NCBI RefSeq assembly: GCF_027484945.1 | Contig: NZ_JAIXRZ010000063.1 | Span: 1 to 64,000 of the forward strand | DNA: 64,000 nucleotides | Origin: Flavobacterium sp. | GTDB taxonomy: Bacteria; Bacteroidota; Bacteroidia; Flavobacteriales; Flavobacteriaceae | Reading direction: 5' to 3' | Shown: piece by piece, positions 1 through 9,118 of the stretch | Position numbering within the stretch: position 1 is the stretch's first letter | How the letters are laid out: each line of letters starts with the position of its first letter | Position numbers and translations under genes: made by a program | The notes under the pieces: generated by a model | Told to the model about the DNA's origin: nothing | Database searches by the model: none | Seen by the model: only the letters and a program-made list of their open reading frames with translations

Positions 1-33
1 GAACAATTGATCGTAGAGTTGTACAACAAATAA
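1..33 (+). CDS. rpsD: 30S ribosomal protein S4, C-terminal end (partial)
   Basis: The first eleven codons read EQLIVELYNK followed by a TAA stop. This is the typical C-terminus of bacterial ribosomal protein S4, which nucleates assembly of the small-subunit body. The gene starts left of the window, so only its last ten residues are visible. rpoA begins 21 bases downstream, matching the rpsD-rpoA-rplQ order found at the end of the alpha operon in many bacteria. The call rests on this short tail plus synteny. Confidence 0.85.
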   Translation, partial: EQLIVELYNK

Positions 34-54
34 TAACTGACACCTGTCGAAATT

Positions 55-1047
55 ATGGCATTATTTAATTTTCAAAAACCAGACAAAGTAATCATGATCG
101 ATTCTACCGATTTTGAAGGGAAGTTTGAGTTCAGACCTTTAGAACCGGGATATGGATTGACTGTTGGTAACGCATTACGTCGTGTAATGTTATCAGCTTT
201 AGAAGGTTACGCAATTACTTCTGTAAGAATCGAGGGTGTTGAGCATGAGTTTTCAACTATCTCTGGTGTTGTAGAAGACGTAACAGAAATCGTTTTGAAT
301 TTGAAACAAGTTCGTTTCAAACGACAAATCGAAGATATTGATAATGAATCGGTGACCGTTTCTTTATCCGGAAAAGACCAAATTACAGCAGGAGATTTCC
401 AAAAATTCATCTCTGGATTTCAGGTTTTAAATCCTGAACTAGTTATTTGTAACCTTGATTCAAAAGTAAATTTCAATCTTGAATTAACAATTGAAAAAGG
501 ACGTGGATATGTACCTGCTGAGGAAAACAAAAGACAAAATGCTGCCTTTGGTACTATTTTCATTGATTCTATTTTTACTCCAGTAATCAATGTGAAGTAT
601 GCTATCGAAAATTTCCGTGTTGAACAAAAAACGGACTATGAAAAGTTGGTTTTCGAGATCAAAACGGATGGTTCAATTAATCCAAAAGATGCACTTACTG
701 AAGCCGCAAAAGTTTTGATTCACCATTTTATGCTTTTCTCTGATGAAAGAATCACACTTGAAGCTGATGAAATAGCACAAACGGATACCTATGATGAAGA
801 ATCGCTTCACATGAGACAATTATTGAAAACCAAACTGGTTGATATGGATTTATCAGTGCGCGCACTAAATTGCTTAAAAGCTGCTGAAGTAGAAACTTTA
901 GGTGATTTGGTTTCTTTTAACAAACACGATTTGATGAAGTTCCGCAATTTCGGTAAAAAATCATTAACGGAATTGGATGAGTTGGTTGCTAATAAAAACC
1001 TAACCTTCGGAATGGATTTGTCAAAGTATAAATTAGATAAAGACTAG
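55..1047 (+). CDS. rpoA: DNA-directed RNA polymerase subunit alpha
   Basis: This 330-residue protein has the two-domain layout of the RNA polymerase alpha subunit. The N-terminal dimerisation and assembly domain (about 1-230) contains the conserved [18 protein letters not shown] segment. The C-terminal domain (about 250-330), which contacts UP-element DNA and activators, contains [17 protein letters not shown] and a helix-hairpin-helix-like [13 protein letters not shown]. Length is normal for Bacteroidota. It lies between rpsD and rplQ and is probably cotranscribed with both, since no terminator or promoter is visible in the short gaps. Confidence 0.98.
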   Translation: MALFNFQKPDKVIMIDSTDFEGKFEFRPLEPGYGLTVGNALRRVMLSALEGYAITSVRIEGVEHEFSTISGVVEDVTEIVLNLKQVRFKRQIEDIDNESVTVSLSGKDQITAGDFQKFISGFQVLNPELVICNLDSKVNFNLELTIEKGRGYVPAEENKRQNAAFGTIFIDSIFTPVINVKYAIENFRVEQKTDYEKLVFEIKTDGSINPKDALTEAAKVLIHHFMLFSDERITLEADEIAQTDTYDEESLHMRQLLKTKLVDMDLSVRALNCLKAAEVETLGDLVSFNKHDLMKFRNFGKKSLTELDELVANKNLTFGMDLSKYKLDKD

Positions 1048-1074
1048 GGCTTTATTGAATAAAAAGATTTTAAA

Positions 1075-1587
1075 ATGAGACACGGTAAAAAAGTAAATCA
1101 CTTAAGCAGACAGAGCGGACATAGAAAATCCATGTTGGCCAATATGGCTTGTTCTCTAATCGAGCACAAACGTATCAACACAACTGTTGCTAAAGCTAAA
1201 GCTCTAAAAGTATTTGTAGAGCCACTTATCACTAAATCAAAAGAAGATTCTACGCACAATAGACGTATCGTTTTCGCTTATTTAAGAAATAAATACGCAG
1301 TTGCTGAATTGTTTAGAGATGTTGCTGCTAAAGTTGGAGATCGTCCAGGAGGATACACTCGTATTATTAAATTGGGTAATCGTTTGGGAGATAATGCGGA
1401 TATGGCGATGATCGAATTGGTAGATTTCAACGAATTGTACAACGGTGGTAAAAAAGAAGAGAAAAAAGGAAGAAGCCGTCGTAGTGGTGGTAAAGCTAAA
1501 AAAGTAGAAGTTGTTACTCCTGCTGCTGAAGCTGCACCAGAGGCTCCTGAAACCGCTTCAGAAGAAACTACTGAAAGTGCTGAATAA
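1075..1587 (+). CDS. rplQ: 50S ribosomal protein L17
   Basis: This 170-residue protein begins [20 protein letters not shown], the L17 signature. Its core (about 1-120) contains [15 protein letters not shown] and a [10 protein letters not shown] motif. The last 45 residues are a low-complexity Lys-rich then Ala/Glu/Pro/Thr-rich tail, an extension common in Bacteroidota L17 proteins and absent from the shorter E. coli protein. It starts 27 bases after rpoA and is followed by a strong hairpin terminator, so it looks like the last gene of the ribosomal-protein/rpoA operon. Confidence 0.98.
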   Translation: MRHGKKVNHLSRQSGHRKSMLANMACSLIEHKRINTTVAKAKALKVFVEPLITKSKEDSTHNRRIVFAYLRNKYAVAELFRDVAAKVGDRPGGYTRIIKLGNRLGDNADMAMIELVDFNELYNGGKKEEKKGRSRRSGGKAKKVEVVTPAAEAAPEAPETASEETTESAE

Positions 1588-1608
1588 TGTATGATTCACA
1601 TTAAATAT

Positions 1609-1641
1609 AAAGGATAAGCTTTCGAGTTTATCCTTTTTTTT
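1609..1641 (+). terminator. Rho-independent terminator after rplQ
   Basis: An 11-bp stem (1609-1619 with 1626-1636, one G-U pair) closes a six-base loop, TTTCGA, and runs into a T tract to 1641. It lies 22 bases after the rplQ stop and would end the ribosomal-protein/rpoA transcript ahead of carA. Confidence 0.9.
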
Positions 1642-1688
1642 GTTTATAAAGTTTAATAAAAGAATTTTTTCAAATAAGTTCTAAATCC

Positions 1689-1696
1689 TAATTTTG
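1689..1696 (+). promoter_or_regulatory. carA promoter, -7 box
   Basis: TAATTTTG matches the Bacteroidota -7 consensus TAnnTTTG exactly and lies 18 bases before the carA start, after the rplQ terminator. No good -33 TTG/TTTG element is visible at the expected distance. Confidence 0.6.
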
Positions 1697-1714
1697 TCCA
1701 ACAACACTACTTAA

Positions 1715-2833
1715 ATGAAATACACAACTCGTCCTCAAGCACTTATTTTATTGGCTGATGGTACCCTTTTTTATGGTAAATCTATTGGCATTTCTGGAAC
1801 TACTTTTGGTGAAGTATGTTTCAATACCGGTATGACCGGCTATCAGGAAGTGTTTACCGATCCTTCTTATTTTGGCCAGATTATGGTTACAACCAATGCG
1901 CATATTGGTAATTATGGGGTTAATGCCAATGAAACCGAATCGGATGGGATAAAAATAGCAGGCTTGGTATGTAAAAATTTTAGTTTTACTCATTCACGAC
2001 CCGACGCTGAAGGGGATTTATTGAACTATTTTATGCAGCATAATTTAGTTGCAATTGCCGATGTAGATACGCGTGCTTTGGTCAGTTATATTCGAGACAA
2101 TGGCGCTCAAAATGCTGTGATATGTTCGGATGGTACACCTATTGAAGAATTGAAAAAACAGTTAGCTCGAGTTCCCGATATGAATGGCTTAGAATTGGCC
2201 TCAAAAGTTTCAACAACAGAAGCCTATACCTATGGAGACTCCACGGCTTCTTTTAAGATAGCCGCATTAGATTTGGGGATAAAACGCAATATTTTACGCA
2301 ATTTAGCAAAACGCGATTGCTTTATTAAAGTATTTCCCTATGACACTGCTTTTGAGTCATTAGCGGCATTTAATCCGGATGGTTATTTTTTGTCTAATGG
2401 TCCTGGTGATCCCGATCCATTGGTTCAAGTACAAGAAACAGCGCGTCAAATGATTACTAGTAATAAACCCGTATTTGGCATTTGTTTAGGTCATCAAATA
2501 CTGGCCTTAGCCAATGGAGTAAAAACCTATAAAATGTTTAATGGCCACCGAGGGATAAATCATCCAGTCATGAATATACGAACTGGAAAAGGAGAAATTA
2601 CGTCGCAAAATCATGGATTTGCTGTGAATCGCGAAGAATTAGAAGCACACCCTGATTTGATGATTACCCATTATCACTTAAATGATAATACTGTAGCAGG
2701 AATGCGAATGCAATCAAAAAATTGTTTTTCGGTTCAATACCACCCCGAAGCGAGTCCAGGGCCACATGATTCATCGTATTTGTTTGATGAATTTGTTGCG
2801 GCAATTGAAGCTAATAAAAAAGAAACGGTTTAA
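1715..2833 (+). CDS. carA: Carbamoyl-phosphate synthase small (glutaminase) subunit
   Basis: This 372-residue protein is the glutamine-hydrolysing subunit of carbamoyl-phosphate synthase. It passes ammonia to the large subunit CarB to make carbamoyl phosphate for pyrimidine and arginine synthesis. The N-terminal half carries the small-subunit domain (GxTFGEVCFNTGMTGYQEVFTDPSY). The C-terminal half is a class I glutamine amidotransferase with nucleophile Cys257 in GICLGHQ and the His343/Glu345 pair in YHPEASPGP, so the triad looks intact. carB is not in the window. The gene has its own predicted promoter, and its stop overlaps the stop of the convergent downstream gene. Confidence 0.97.
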   Translation: MKYTTRPQALILLADGTLFYGKSIGISGTTFGEVCFNTGMTGYQEVFTDPSYFGQIMVTTNAHIGNYGVNANETESDGIKIAGLVCKNFSFTHSRPDAEGDLLNYFMQHNLVAIADVDTRALVSYIRDNGAQNAVICSDGTPIEELKKQLARVPDMNGLELASKVSTTEAYTYGDSTASFKIAALDLGIKRNILRNLAKRDCFIKVFPYDTAFESLAAFNPDGYFLSNGPGDPDPLVQVQETARQMITSNKPVFGICLGHQILALANGVKTYKMFNGHRGINHPVMNIRTGKGEITSQNHGFAVNREELEAHPDLMITHYHLNDNTVAGMRMQSKNCFSVQYHPEASPGPHDSSYLFDEFVAAIEANKKETV

Positions 2834-3861
2834 TCTGTTGTTGTAAATTTATCGTATAAATCCTCAAATTCAATATTGTTTTTAAGGAACAGACTATTGG
2901 TAACATACCATCGATTAACTAAATCACTTTTTTTGACTTGTAAATCGTATAGCGTGTCAAAAAAAGTGTTTTTTATTCGATTAAAGCGAACTACTTCCGC
3001 ATTGTAAACTTCAACATTTGAATTATCATTTTGTTCTAAGAAATTTTTCTTTGTATTTTGAAAGGTATCATATACGGCAACATACTCTTGGTATAGAGGA
3101 AAAATAATTTCGTTCTGTTTGCTGATAAATTGCAGAAATTCCAAATTGGCTTCAATCAAGGATTGATCTTCATAATCATTTTTGTATGCAATTGTTTTTG
3201 CTTTTAACTCTTGCGATATAGTATTCATGTAGTGGATGCATTCGCTGACTTGTTCAATGTTGCGGTTTTTAAGCAATTGAATCAACTTATCATCTAAAAT
3301 GTTAATCTTGTAAAACACCAAATTTTGGTAGGCATTGTATTCAAAAACATTACGCTTATTGTAATGACGAATAGTAATATTGTATTTTAAACCAAATTCT
3401 TTTTTTGACTGTTCATACCTTAAAATCTGCGCATAATAATGGGCTATTTCTTGTTCTTTATAGGCGTAGTTTTTAAAAATTTCAGCATAGGGTAATCCGC
3501 TTTGAAAAGTATAGTCGTTTAGTTTTAAGGATTTATTTTTTAATAAAGCAACTGTTTTTTGGTTTAATTGGATAAAAGCATCGCGTAATCCGGTATCCCC
3601 ATCAATTCCGATGTCATTACGCAATAAATTTTCATTTAAAGATTCCAATTTTAAATAAATACGTTCGAGTGTCGAATTAACCCGTGAGTTGGGCGTAAAG
3701 TCAATAATAGATTTTGAATATTCCATTAAGGATTCCTTCACAAACAATTCGTTTTTGCCAAAGTCTGTTACATACGCCTTGGCATTGCGATAATTTTGCG
3801 CCTGAAGAAATGTAGCACTGAGTAGCCACGTAAAAACACTAATCTTGACTAAGGTTTTCAT
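2830..3861 (-). CDS. Exported protein of unknown function
   Basis: I do not recognise this family. The 343-residue product starts MKTLVKISVFTWLLSATFLQAQ, a convincing Sec signal peptide with a cleavage site near AQ. That makes the ATG at 3861 a better start than an in-frame one 30 bases upstream at 3891. The mature part is polar, rich in Asn, Lys, Tyr and Glu, and looks largely helical, with no transmembrane segment, no lipobox and no recognisable catalytic motif. It may be periplasmic or outer-membrane-associated. It is convergent with carA, sharing a TTAA over the two stops, and divergent from eno, so it is probably a single-gene unit. Confidence 0.8.
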   Translation of the reverse strand: MKTLVKISVFTWLLSATFLQAQNYRNAKAYVTDFGKNELFVKESLMEYSKSIIDFTPNSRVNSTLERIYLKLESLNENLLRNDIGIDGDTGLRDAFIQLNQKTVALLKNKSLKLNDYTFQSGLPYAEIFKNYAYKEQEIAHYYAQILRYEQSKKEFGLKYNITIRHYNKRNVFEYNAYQNLVFYKINILDDKLIQLLKNRNIEQVSECIHYMNTISQELKAKTIAYKNDYEDQSLIEANLEFLQFISKQNEIIFPLYQEYVAVYDTFQNTKKNFLEQNDNSNVEVYNAEVVRFNRIKNTFFDTLYDLQVKKSDLVNRWYVTNSLFLKNNIEFEDLYDKFTTTD

Positions 3862-3960
3862 GCTTAAATATAATTGATTTTTTATTCTCACCGTTAAAAT
3901 TAATAACTTTAACTGGTTTCAACCAATTAATTATTCGATTAAACACTATAAAAATCGACT

Positions 3961-4003
3961 AAATGCATAAATAATATTTAAAAGTAAGAAAATGCATAAA
4001 TAA
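3961..4003. repeat. Two copies of a 14-bp direct repeat upstream of eno
   Basis: AAATGCATAAATAA occurs at 3961-3974 and exactly again at 3990-4003, 29 bases start to start (close to three helical turns), each followed by more A/T sequence. It lies in the 295-base region between the unknown exported gene and eno, about 80-120 bases upstream of the predicted eno -33/-7 elements. It could be a paired protein-binding site or AT-rich chance. Confidence 0.5.
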
Positions 4004-4084
4004 ATATTTTTATTCAACGATGGTCTTTTTAATACGAATTTCGTGCCTATGGCTAAAACGTTTGCGTTTATAAGTTTTTTTAGT

Positions 4085-4120
4085 TTTGATAAATTCGTAC
4101 AGATCGATTAATTAAATTTG
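4085..4120 (+). promoter_or_regulatory. eno promoter
   Basis: A TTTG at 4085-4088 is followed after 24 bases by TAAATTTG at 4113-4120, an exact Bacteroidota -7 box. The eno ATG lies 36 bases further on. The spacer is slightly longer than the usual 17-23 bases. The palindrome ACGAATTTCGT at 4034-4044 lies about 40 bases upstream. Confidence 0.6.
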
Positions 4121-4138
4121 CTTTTTATTATTGAATAA

Positions 4139-5449
<1,311 letters not shown>

Positions 5450-5474
5450 ACGTAGTAACTATTTGAACATTAAG

Positions 5475-5502
5475 AACCCTACGCCAATGTGTAGGGTTTT
5501 TT
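5475..5502 (+). terminator. Rho-independent terminator after eno
   Basis: AACCCTAC (5475-5482) pairs perfectly with GTAGGGTT (5491-5498) around an eight-base loop and runs into a T tract to 5502, 25 bases after the eno stop. Confidence 0.9.
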
Positions 5503-5640
5503 ATTCGATTTTTTATACAATTCGGTCTAATTGAGTAATACTTCCCTTTTTTTTTTAAGATTAATGATTACCTACTTTTGTGTTTCAATTTTCGTGCTTC
5601 GGGGGGTAAGCTAGATAATATGAAAAATTTATCCTTTTTT

Positions 5641-5654
5641 TAACGAAATCGTTA
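5641..5654. promoter_or_regulatory. Palindrome upstream of the gltA -7 box
   Basis: TAACGA-AA-TCGTTA is a perfect 6-bp inverted repeat with a two-base centre, 33 bases upstream of the gltA-proximal -7 box. A comparable ACGAA-T-TTCGT palindrome lies at 4034-4044 upstream of eno. These may be operators for a regulator of central carbon genes; that is inference. Confidence 0.35.
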
Positions 5655-5687
5655 GAATCTTTCTTTTTTAATTCGATGTGAATTCTC

Positions 5688-5695
5688 TAAATTTG
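5688..5695 (+). promoter_or_regulatory. gltA promoter, -7 box
   Basis: TAAATTTG matches the -7 consensus exactly, 40 bases before the gltA start. A second exact box, TACTTTTG, lies at 5573-5580 and may give a longer leader. Neither has a convincing -33 element. Confidence 0.55.
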
Positions 5696-5735
5696 TTAAA
5701 TTAATAATTAGTTGATTTAATTCCCAATTTATATC

Positions 5736-7019
5736 ATGTCAAAAACTGCAACAATCGAGTTGGATGGACAAAAGTATACGTTTCCAGTAATCGTTGGAAG
5801 TGAAAACGAAGTCGCCATCGATATTGAAAAATTACGTGCACTTACTGGAGCTATAACTATTGATCCAGGGTATAAGAATTCCGGTTCATGCGAAAGTAAA
5901 ATTACATTTCTAGATGGTGAGGAAGGTATTCTTCGTTATCGAGGTTATTCCATTGAAGAATTGGCTGAAAAGGCTACGTTTCTTGAAGTTTCATTTTTAT
6001 TAATTTTTGGTGAATTGCCAACGGCTGCTCAATTGCAACAATTTGAGGAGGATATTCGCAAGTACACTTTAGTTAATGAAGAAATGAAAAATATCATTGA
6101 TGGTTTTCCTAAATCAGCACATCCAATGGGTGTTCTTTCTTCCTTAACATCGGCATTAACTGCGTTTAATCCAAAAACAGTAAATGTTGATAATGAAAAA
6201 GAAATGTATGAGGCGGTTTGTAAAACCATGGCGAAGTTTATTGTTATTGCAACATGGACCTACCGCAAGTCGATGGGTTATCCATTAAATTACTATGATA
6301 ATACGAAAGGCTATGTAGAAAACTTCATGCGTTTAATGTATGAGTTGCCTACCGGTCCATATCAAACGGATCCTGTAATTGTAGATGCGTTGGATAAATT
6401 GTTTATACTCCATGCAGATCACGAGCAAAACTGTTCGACGTCTACAGTGCGTATTGTGGGTTCATCCCATGCAGGTTTGTTTGCTTCAATTTCTGCAGGG
6501 GTTTCAGCTTTATGGGGTCCACTTCATGGCGGCGCCAATCAAGCTGTATTAGAAATGTTAGAGCAAATTAATGCCGATGGCGGTGACGTAGCCAAGTATG
6601 TTTTAAAAGCAAAAGATAAAGATGATTCATTCCGTTTGATGGGATTTGGCCATCGGGTTTATAAAAATTTTGACCCCCGTGCAAAAATTATCAAAAAAGC
6701 AGCCGACGAGGTATTGGCAAAATTAGGCGTTAATGATCCCCTTTTGGCAATAGCAAAACAATTGGAACAAGTTGCTTTAGAGGATGATTATTTCAAAGCT
6801 CGTAATTTATACCCCAACGTTGATTTCTATTCGGGTATTATTTACCGTGCATTAGGTATTCCAACAGAAATGTTTACGGTTATGTTTGCTATTGGTCGTT
6901 TACCCGGTTGGATTGCGCAATGGAAAGAAATGCGAGTCAATAAAGAACCAATCGGAAGACCACGACAAGTCTACACTGGCTATCCTTTACGTTCTTTTGT
7001 TGATTTAGAGAAACGTTAA
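5736..7019 (+). CDS. gltA: Citrate synthase (type II)
   Basis: This 427-residue enzyme condenses acetyl-CoA with oxaloacetate to form citrate, the entry step of the TCA cycle. Length and the N-terminal LTGAITIDPGYKNSGSCES region fit the hexameric bacterial type II enzymes. Active-site segments are visible: SSHAGLFASISAGVSALWGPLHGGANQAVLEML and GFGHRVYKNFDPRAK, with the substrate-binding histidines and arginine. It stands alone with its own promoters and a strong terminator, and sits next to eno as is common in Flavobacteriaceae. Confidence 0.98.
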   Translation: MSKTATIELDGQKYTFPVIVGSENEVAIDIEKLRALTGAITIDPGYKNSGSCESKITFLDGEEGILRYRGYSIEELAEKATFLEVSFLLIFGELPTAAQLQQFEEDIRKYTLVNEEMKNIIDGFPKSAHPMGVLSSLTSALTAFNPKTVNVDNEKEMYEAVCKTMAKFIVIATWTYRKSMGYPLNYYDNTKGYVENFMRLMYELPTGPYQTDPVIVDALDKLFILHADHEQNCSTSTVRIVGSSHAGLFASISAGVSALWGPLHGGANQAVLEMLEQINADGGDVAKYVLKAKDKDDSFRLMGFGHRVYKNFDPRAKIIKKAADEVLAKLGVNDPLLAIAKQLEQVALEDDYFKARNLYPNVDFYSGIIYRALGIPTEMFTVMFAIGRLPGWIAQWKEMRVNKEPIGRPRQVYTGYPLRSFVDLEKR

Positions 7020-7038
7020 TAATCCATAATTTTTTTAT

Positions 7039-7064
7039 AAACTCCCTATTGGGAGTTTTTTTTT
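7039..7064 (+). terminator. Rho-independent terminator after gltA
   Basis: AAACTCCC (7039-7046), loop TATT, GGGAGTTT (7051-7058), then T residues to 7064. It starts 19 bases after the gltA stop. Confidence 0.93.
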
Positions 7065-7138
7065 GGAACACCTCTAAATTGTAAGAAATATAATTCAAAA
7101 AAAATAAAAACATGTAATACATCGATTATTTGTGTTTT

Positions 7139-7173
7139 TTGTCGTTTTTTAATTGATTTATTCTTTACTTTTG
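7139..7173 (+). promoter_or_regulatory. Promoter of the surface-protein pair
   Basis: TACTTTTG at 7166-7173 is an exact -7 box; a TTG at 7139-7141 lies 24 bases upstream as a possible -33 element. It would leave a leader of about 80 bases before the ATG at 7261. Confidence 0.5.
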
Positions 7174-7260
7174 AAAGTGTAAATAGAACACCATTTGTTT
7201 TATATACATCGAATCAATAAAATCTTAATTATTAACTCACCCCTCTAATAAATTTAGCCT

Positions 7261-9117
7261 ATGAAAACGAATAAAATTACTTTGGTTTGGTTGTTTTTAT
7301 TTCAAATTACAGCTTTAATGGTTGTTGCACAAACGCCAACAACTGCCGTAAACAATACGTTTTATGGGCAACAAACAGGTGCTTTTAATACGGGAAGTTA
7401 TAATTGTGGTTTTGGAGTTAATACTTTAATCAATAACACAGGGAATAGCAATACTGCATTTGGAACACAAGCGTTAATAAGTCCAACGGGAGAGTTTAAT
7501 TCTGCCTTTGGCGCAAGTGCTATGAAAAGTAATAGTACAGGTTCGCTCAATGCTGCTTTTGGAACGCGAACTTTAGAAAATAATACTTCGGGTAGTTTTA
7601 ATGTTGCGATTGGTCACCGTACCATGGGTGATCCTCGAAATCCGGGAAATAACAATACTGCAGTGGGTTATGCTGCCTTACGGACTAATTTTGGATTTGG
7701 GAATGTTGCCATTGGCTATGCTAGTCCTCGGCATTTGCTTTTTGGAAACAATAATATTTTTATTGGTAACGAAACTGCTTTAAATCTGACGCGCGGTAAC
7801 GGTAATGTATTTTTAGGAAAAGTAAGTGTTCTGCCTTTAACGAGTTCATCGCATTTGGTTGGCAACGACACAAATAATACTCTAATTTTTGCTGATGGTG
7901 TAGGTAATCAACGATTAACCATTTCCAAAACCGGATTTGTTGGTTTAGGATTGGGTAATAATGTTTTAGCATCCAATCGTTTGGAGGTTAATGGAGGTGC
8001 TGTTATAGGGAGAAATTATGTTTCAAAAGCAAGTGCTCCAGGTTTTACCGCCCCAAGTAATGGTTTGTTGGTAGAAGGGAATGTTGGTATTGGAACGGCT
8101 ACTCCACGTAATCGATTAGAAATTACACACGGAACAGCGGGCTCATCAGGTTTGCGTTTTACCAATCTAACCAATGCATTTGTCCCAACGACGTCAAGTA
8201 GTGCTCATAAATTTTTAACGGTAAATGCTACGGGCGATGTTGTTATGGAAAATGTAGCGACTACAAATGTTTTGGCGGTCAATGAAAATAATCTTACAAG
8301 TACCGTAAATGGTGTGGCTTCAAGTACTCCAATTATTAATTCGGTAACGACTATTGTTTCTGAGAATAATCAACTTACGACGTTTGTTAATGGTGTTGCA
8401 AGTGCTTCTGTTGCCTTACCTTCATCAGTAGATGAGCAAAATTTATCGGTATCAGGAAATGTATTAACAATCTCCAATGGAAATTCGATAACATTGCCAC
8501 AAACGGTTGTAACAGCGGGAGATAATATATCAGTTACAGGAACTGGTTCTACCGATACACCTTATGTAATTAGTTCAAACGATTCGAGTTTGTATACTGC
8601 CAACGGATCGATTAGTCAAAACACTACGACTGGTGCAAATCGGGTTGTGAATATGAATAGCCGTAATATTTGGTTTAATACGGCTACTAGTACTAGCAAT
8701 GGTAAAATCTATATCGGAAATACAACGGCTTATCCTACAACAACGGGGGATTATCGCTTGTATGTTGAAGGCGGAATTTTAACAGAAAAAGTTAAAGTGG
8801 CTTTACGAAATTCAGCGAATTGGGCAGATTATGTTTTTGAGAATGATTACAAGCTTATGCCCTTACAAGAGGTGGAGGCTTTTATTCAAAAAAACAAACA
8901 TTTACCTGGGGTAGCTTCTGCAGAATTTTTGGCAAAAGAAGGCCTTGATTTAGGGCAAATGCAAGCGAAACACATGGAGAAAATTGAAGAATTAACGCTT
9001 TATGTGATTGATCAAAATAAAAAACTATCCGCACAAAATACAACGATTCAAAAACAACAAAGTGAAATTGATACGTTGAAAGCGCAAGTAGCATTGTTAA
9101 TTCAAAAAACAAAATAA
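7261..9117 (+). CDS. Exported beta-roll repeat protein with C-terminal coiled coil (TMF/tail-fibre-like)
   Basis: This 618-residue protein starts with a signal peptide ending near VVAQ. Residues about 49-185 carry roughly nine imperfect repeats of 16-18 residues built on N-x-A-F/V/I-G-x-x-A/T-L, like the left-handed beta-roll of YadA-type adhesin heads. A Ser/Thr/Asn/Val-rich beta region follows to about 510. The end (about 530-618) has the LMPLQEVEAFIQKNKHLPGV segment common in Bacteroidota fibre-like proteins, then a coiled coil of about 45 residues. There is no YadA membrane anchor and no T9SS C-terminal domain. The next gene starts one base after the stop, so the two are probably cotranscribed and may act together at the cell surface. 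Confidence 0.75.
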   Translation: MKTNKITLVWLFLFQITALMVVAQTPTTAVNNTFYGQQTGAFNTGSYNCGFGVNTLINNTGNSNTAFGTQALISPTGEFNSAFGASAMKSNSTGSLNAAFGTRTLENNTSGSFNVAIGHRTMGDPRNPGNNNTAVGYAALRTNFGFGNVAIGYASPRHLLFGNNNIFIGNETALNLTRGNGNVFLGKVSVLPLTSSSHLVGNDTNNTLIFADGVGNQRLTISKTGFVGLGLGNNVLASNRLEVNGGAVIGRNYVSKASAPGFTAPSNGLLVEGNVGIGTATPRNRLEITHGTAGSSGLRFTNLTNAFVPTTSSSAHKFLTVNATGDVVMENVATTNVLAVNENNLTSTVNGVASSTPIINSVTTIVSENNQLTTFVNGVASASVALPSSVDEQNLSVSGNVLTISNGNSITLPQTVVTAGDNISVTGTGSTDTPYVISSNDSSLYTANGSISQNTTTGANRVVNMNSRNIWFNTATSTSNGKIYIGNTTAYPTTTGDYRLYVEGGILTEKVKVALRNSANWADYVFENDYKLMPLQEVEAFIQKNKHLPGVASAEFLAKEGLDLGQMQAKHMEKIEELTLYVIDQNKKLSAQNTTIQKQQSEIDTLKAQVALLIQKTK

Positions 9118-9118
9118 C

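Noticed and set aside
5581-5620. G-rich run (GGGGGG) with flanking GCTT/AAGC as a possible riboswitch or G-quadruplex
   Set aside because: There is only one G run and a four-base stem, not enough for a quadruplex or a known riboswitch.
7600-7972. Small reading frames on both strands inside the beta-roll protein gene
   Set aside because: They are by-products of the repetitive Asn/Gly/Thr-rich coding sequence and lack start context or recognisable protein features.
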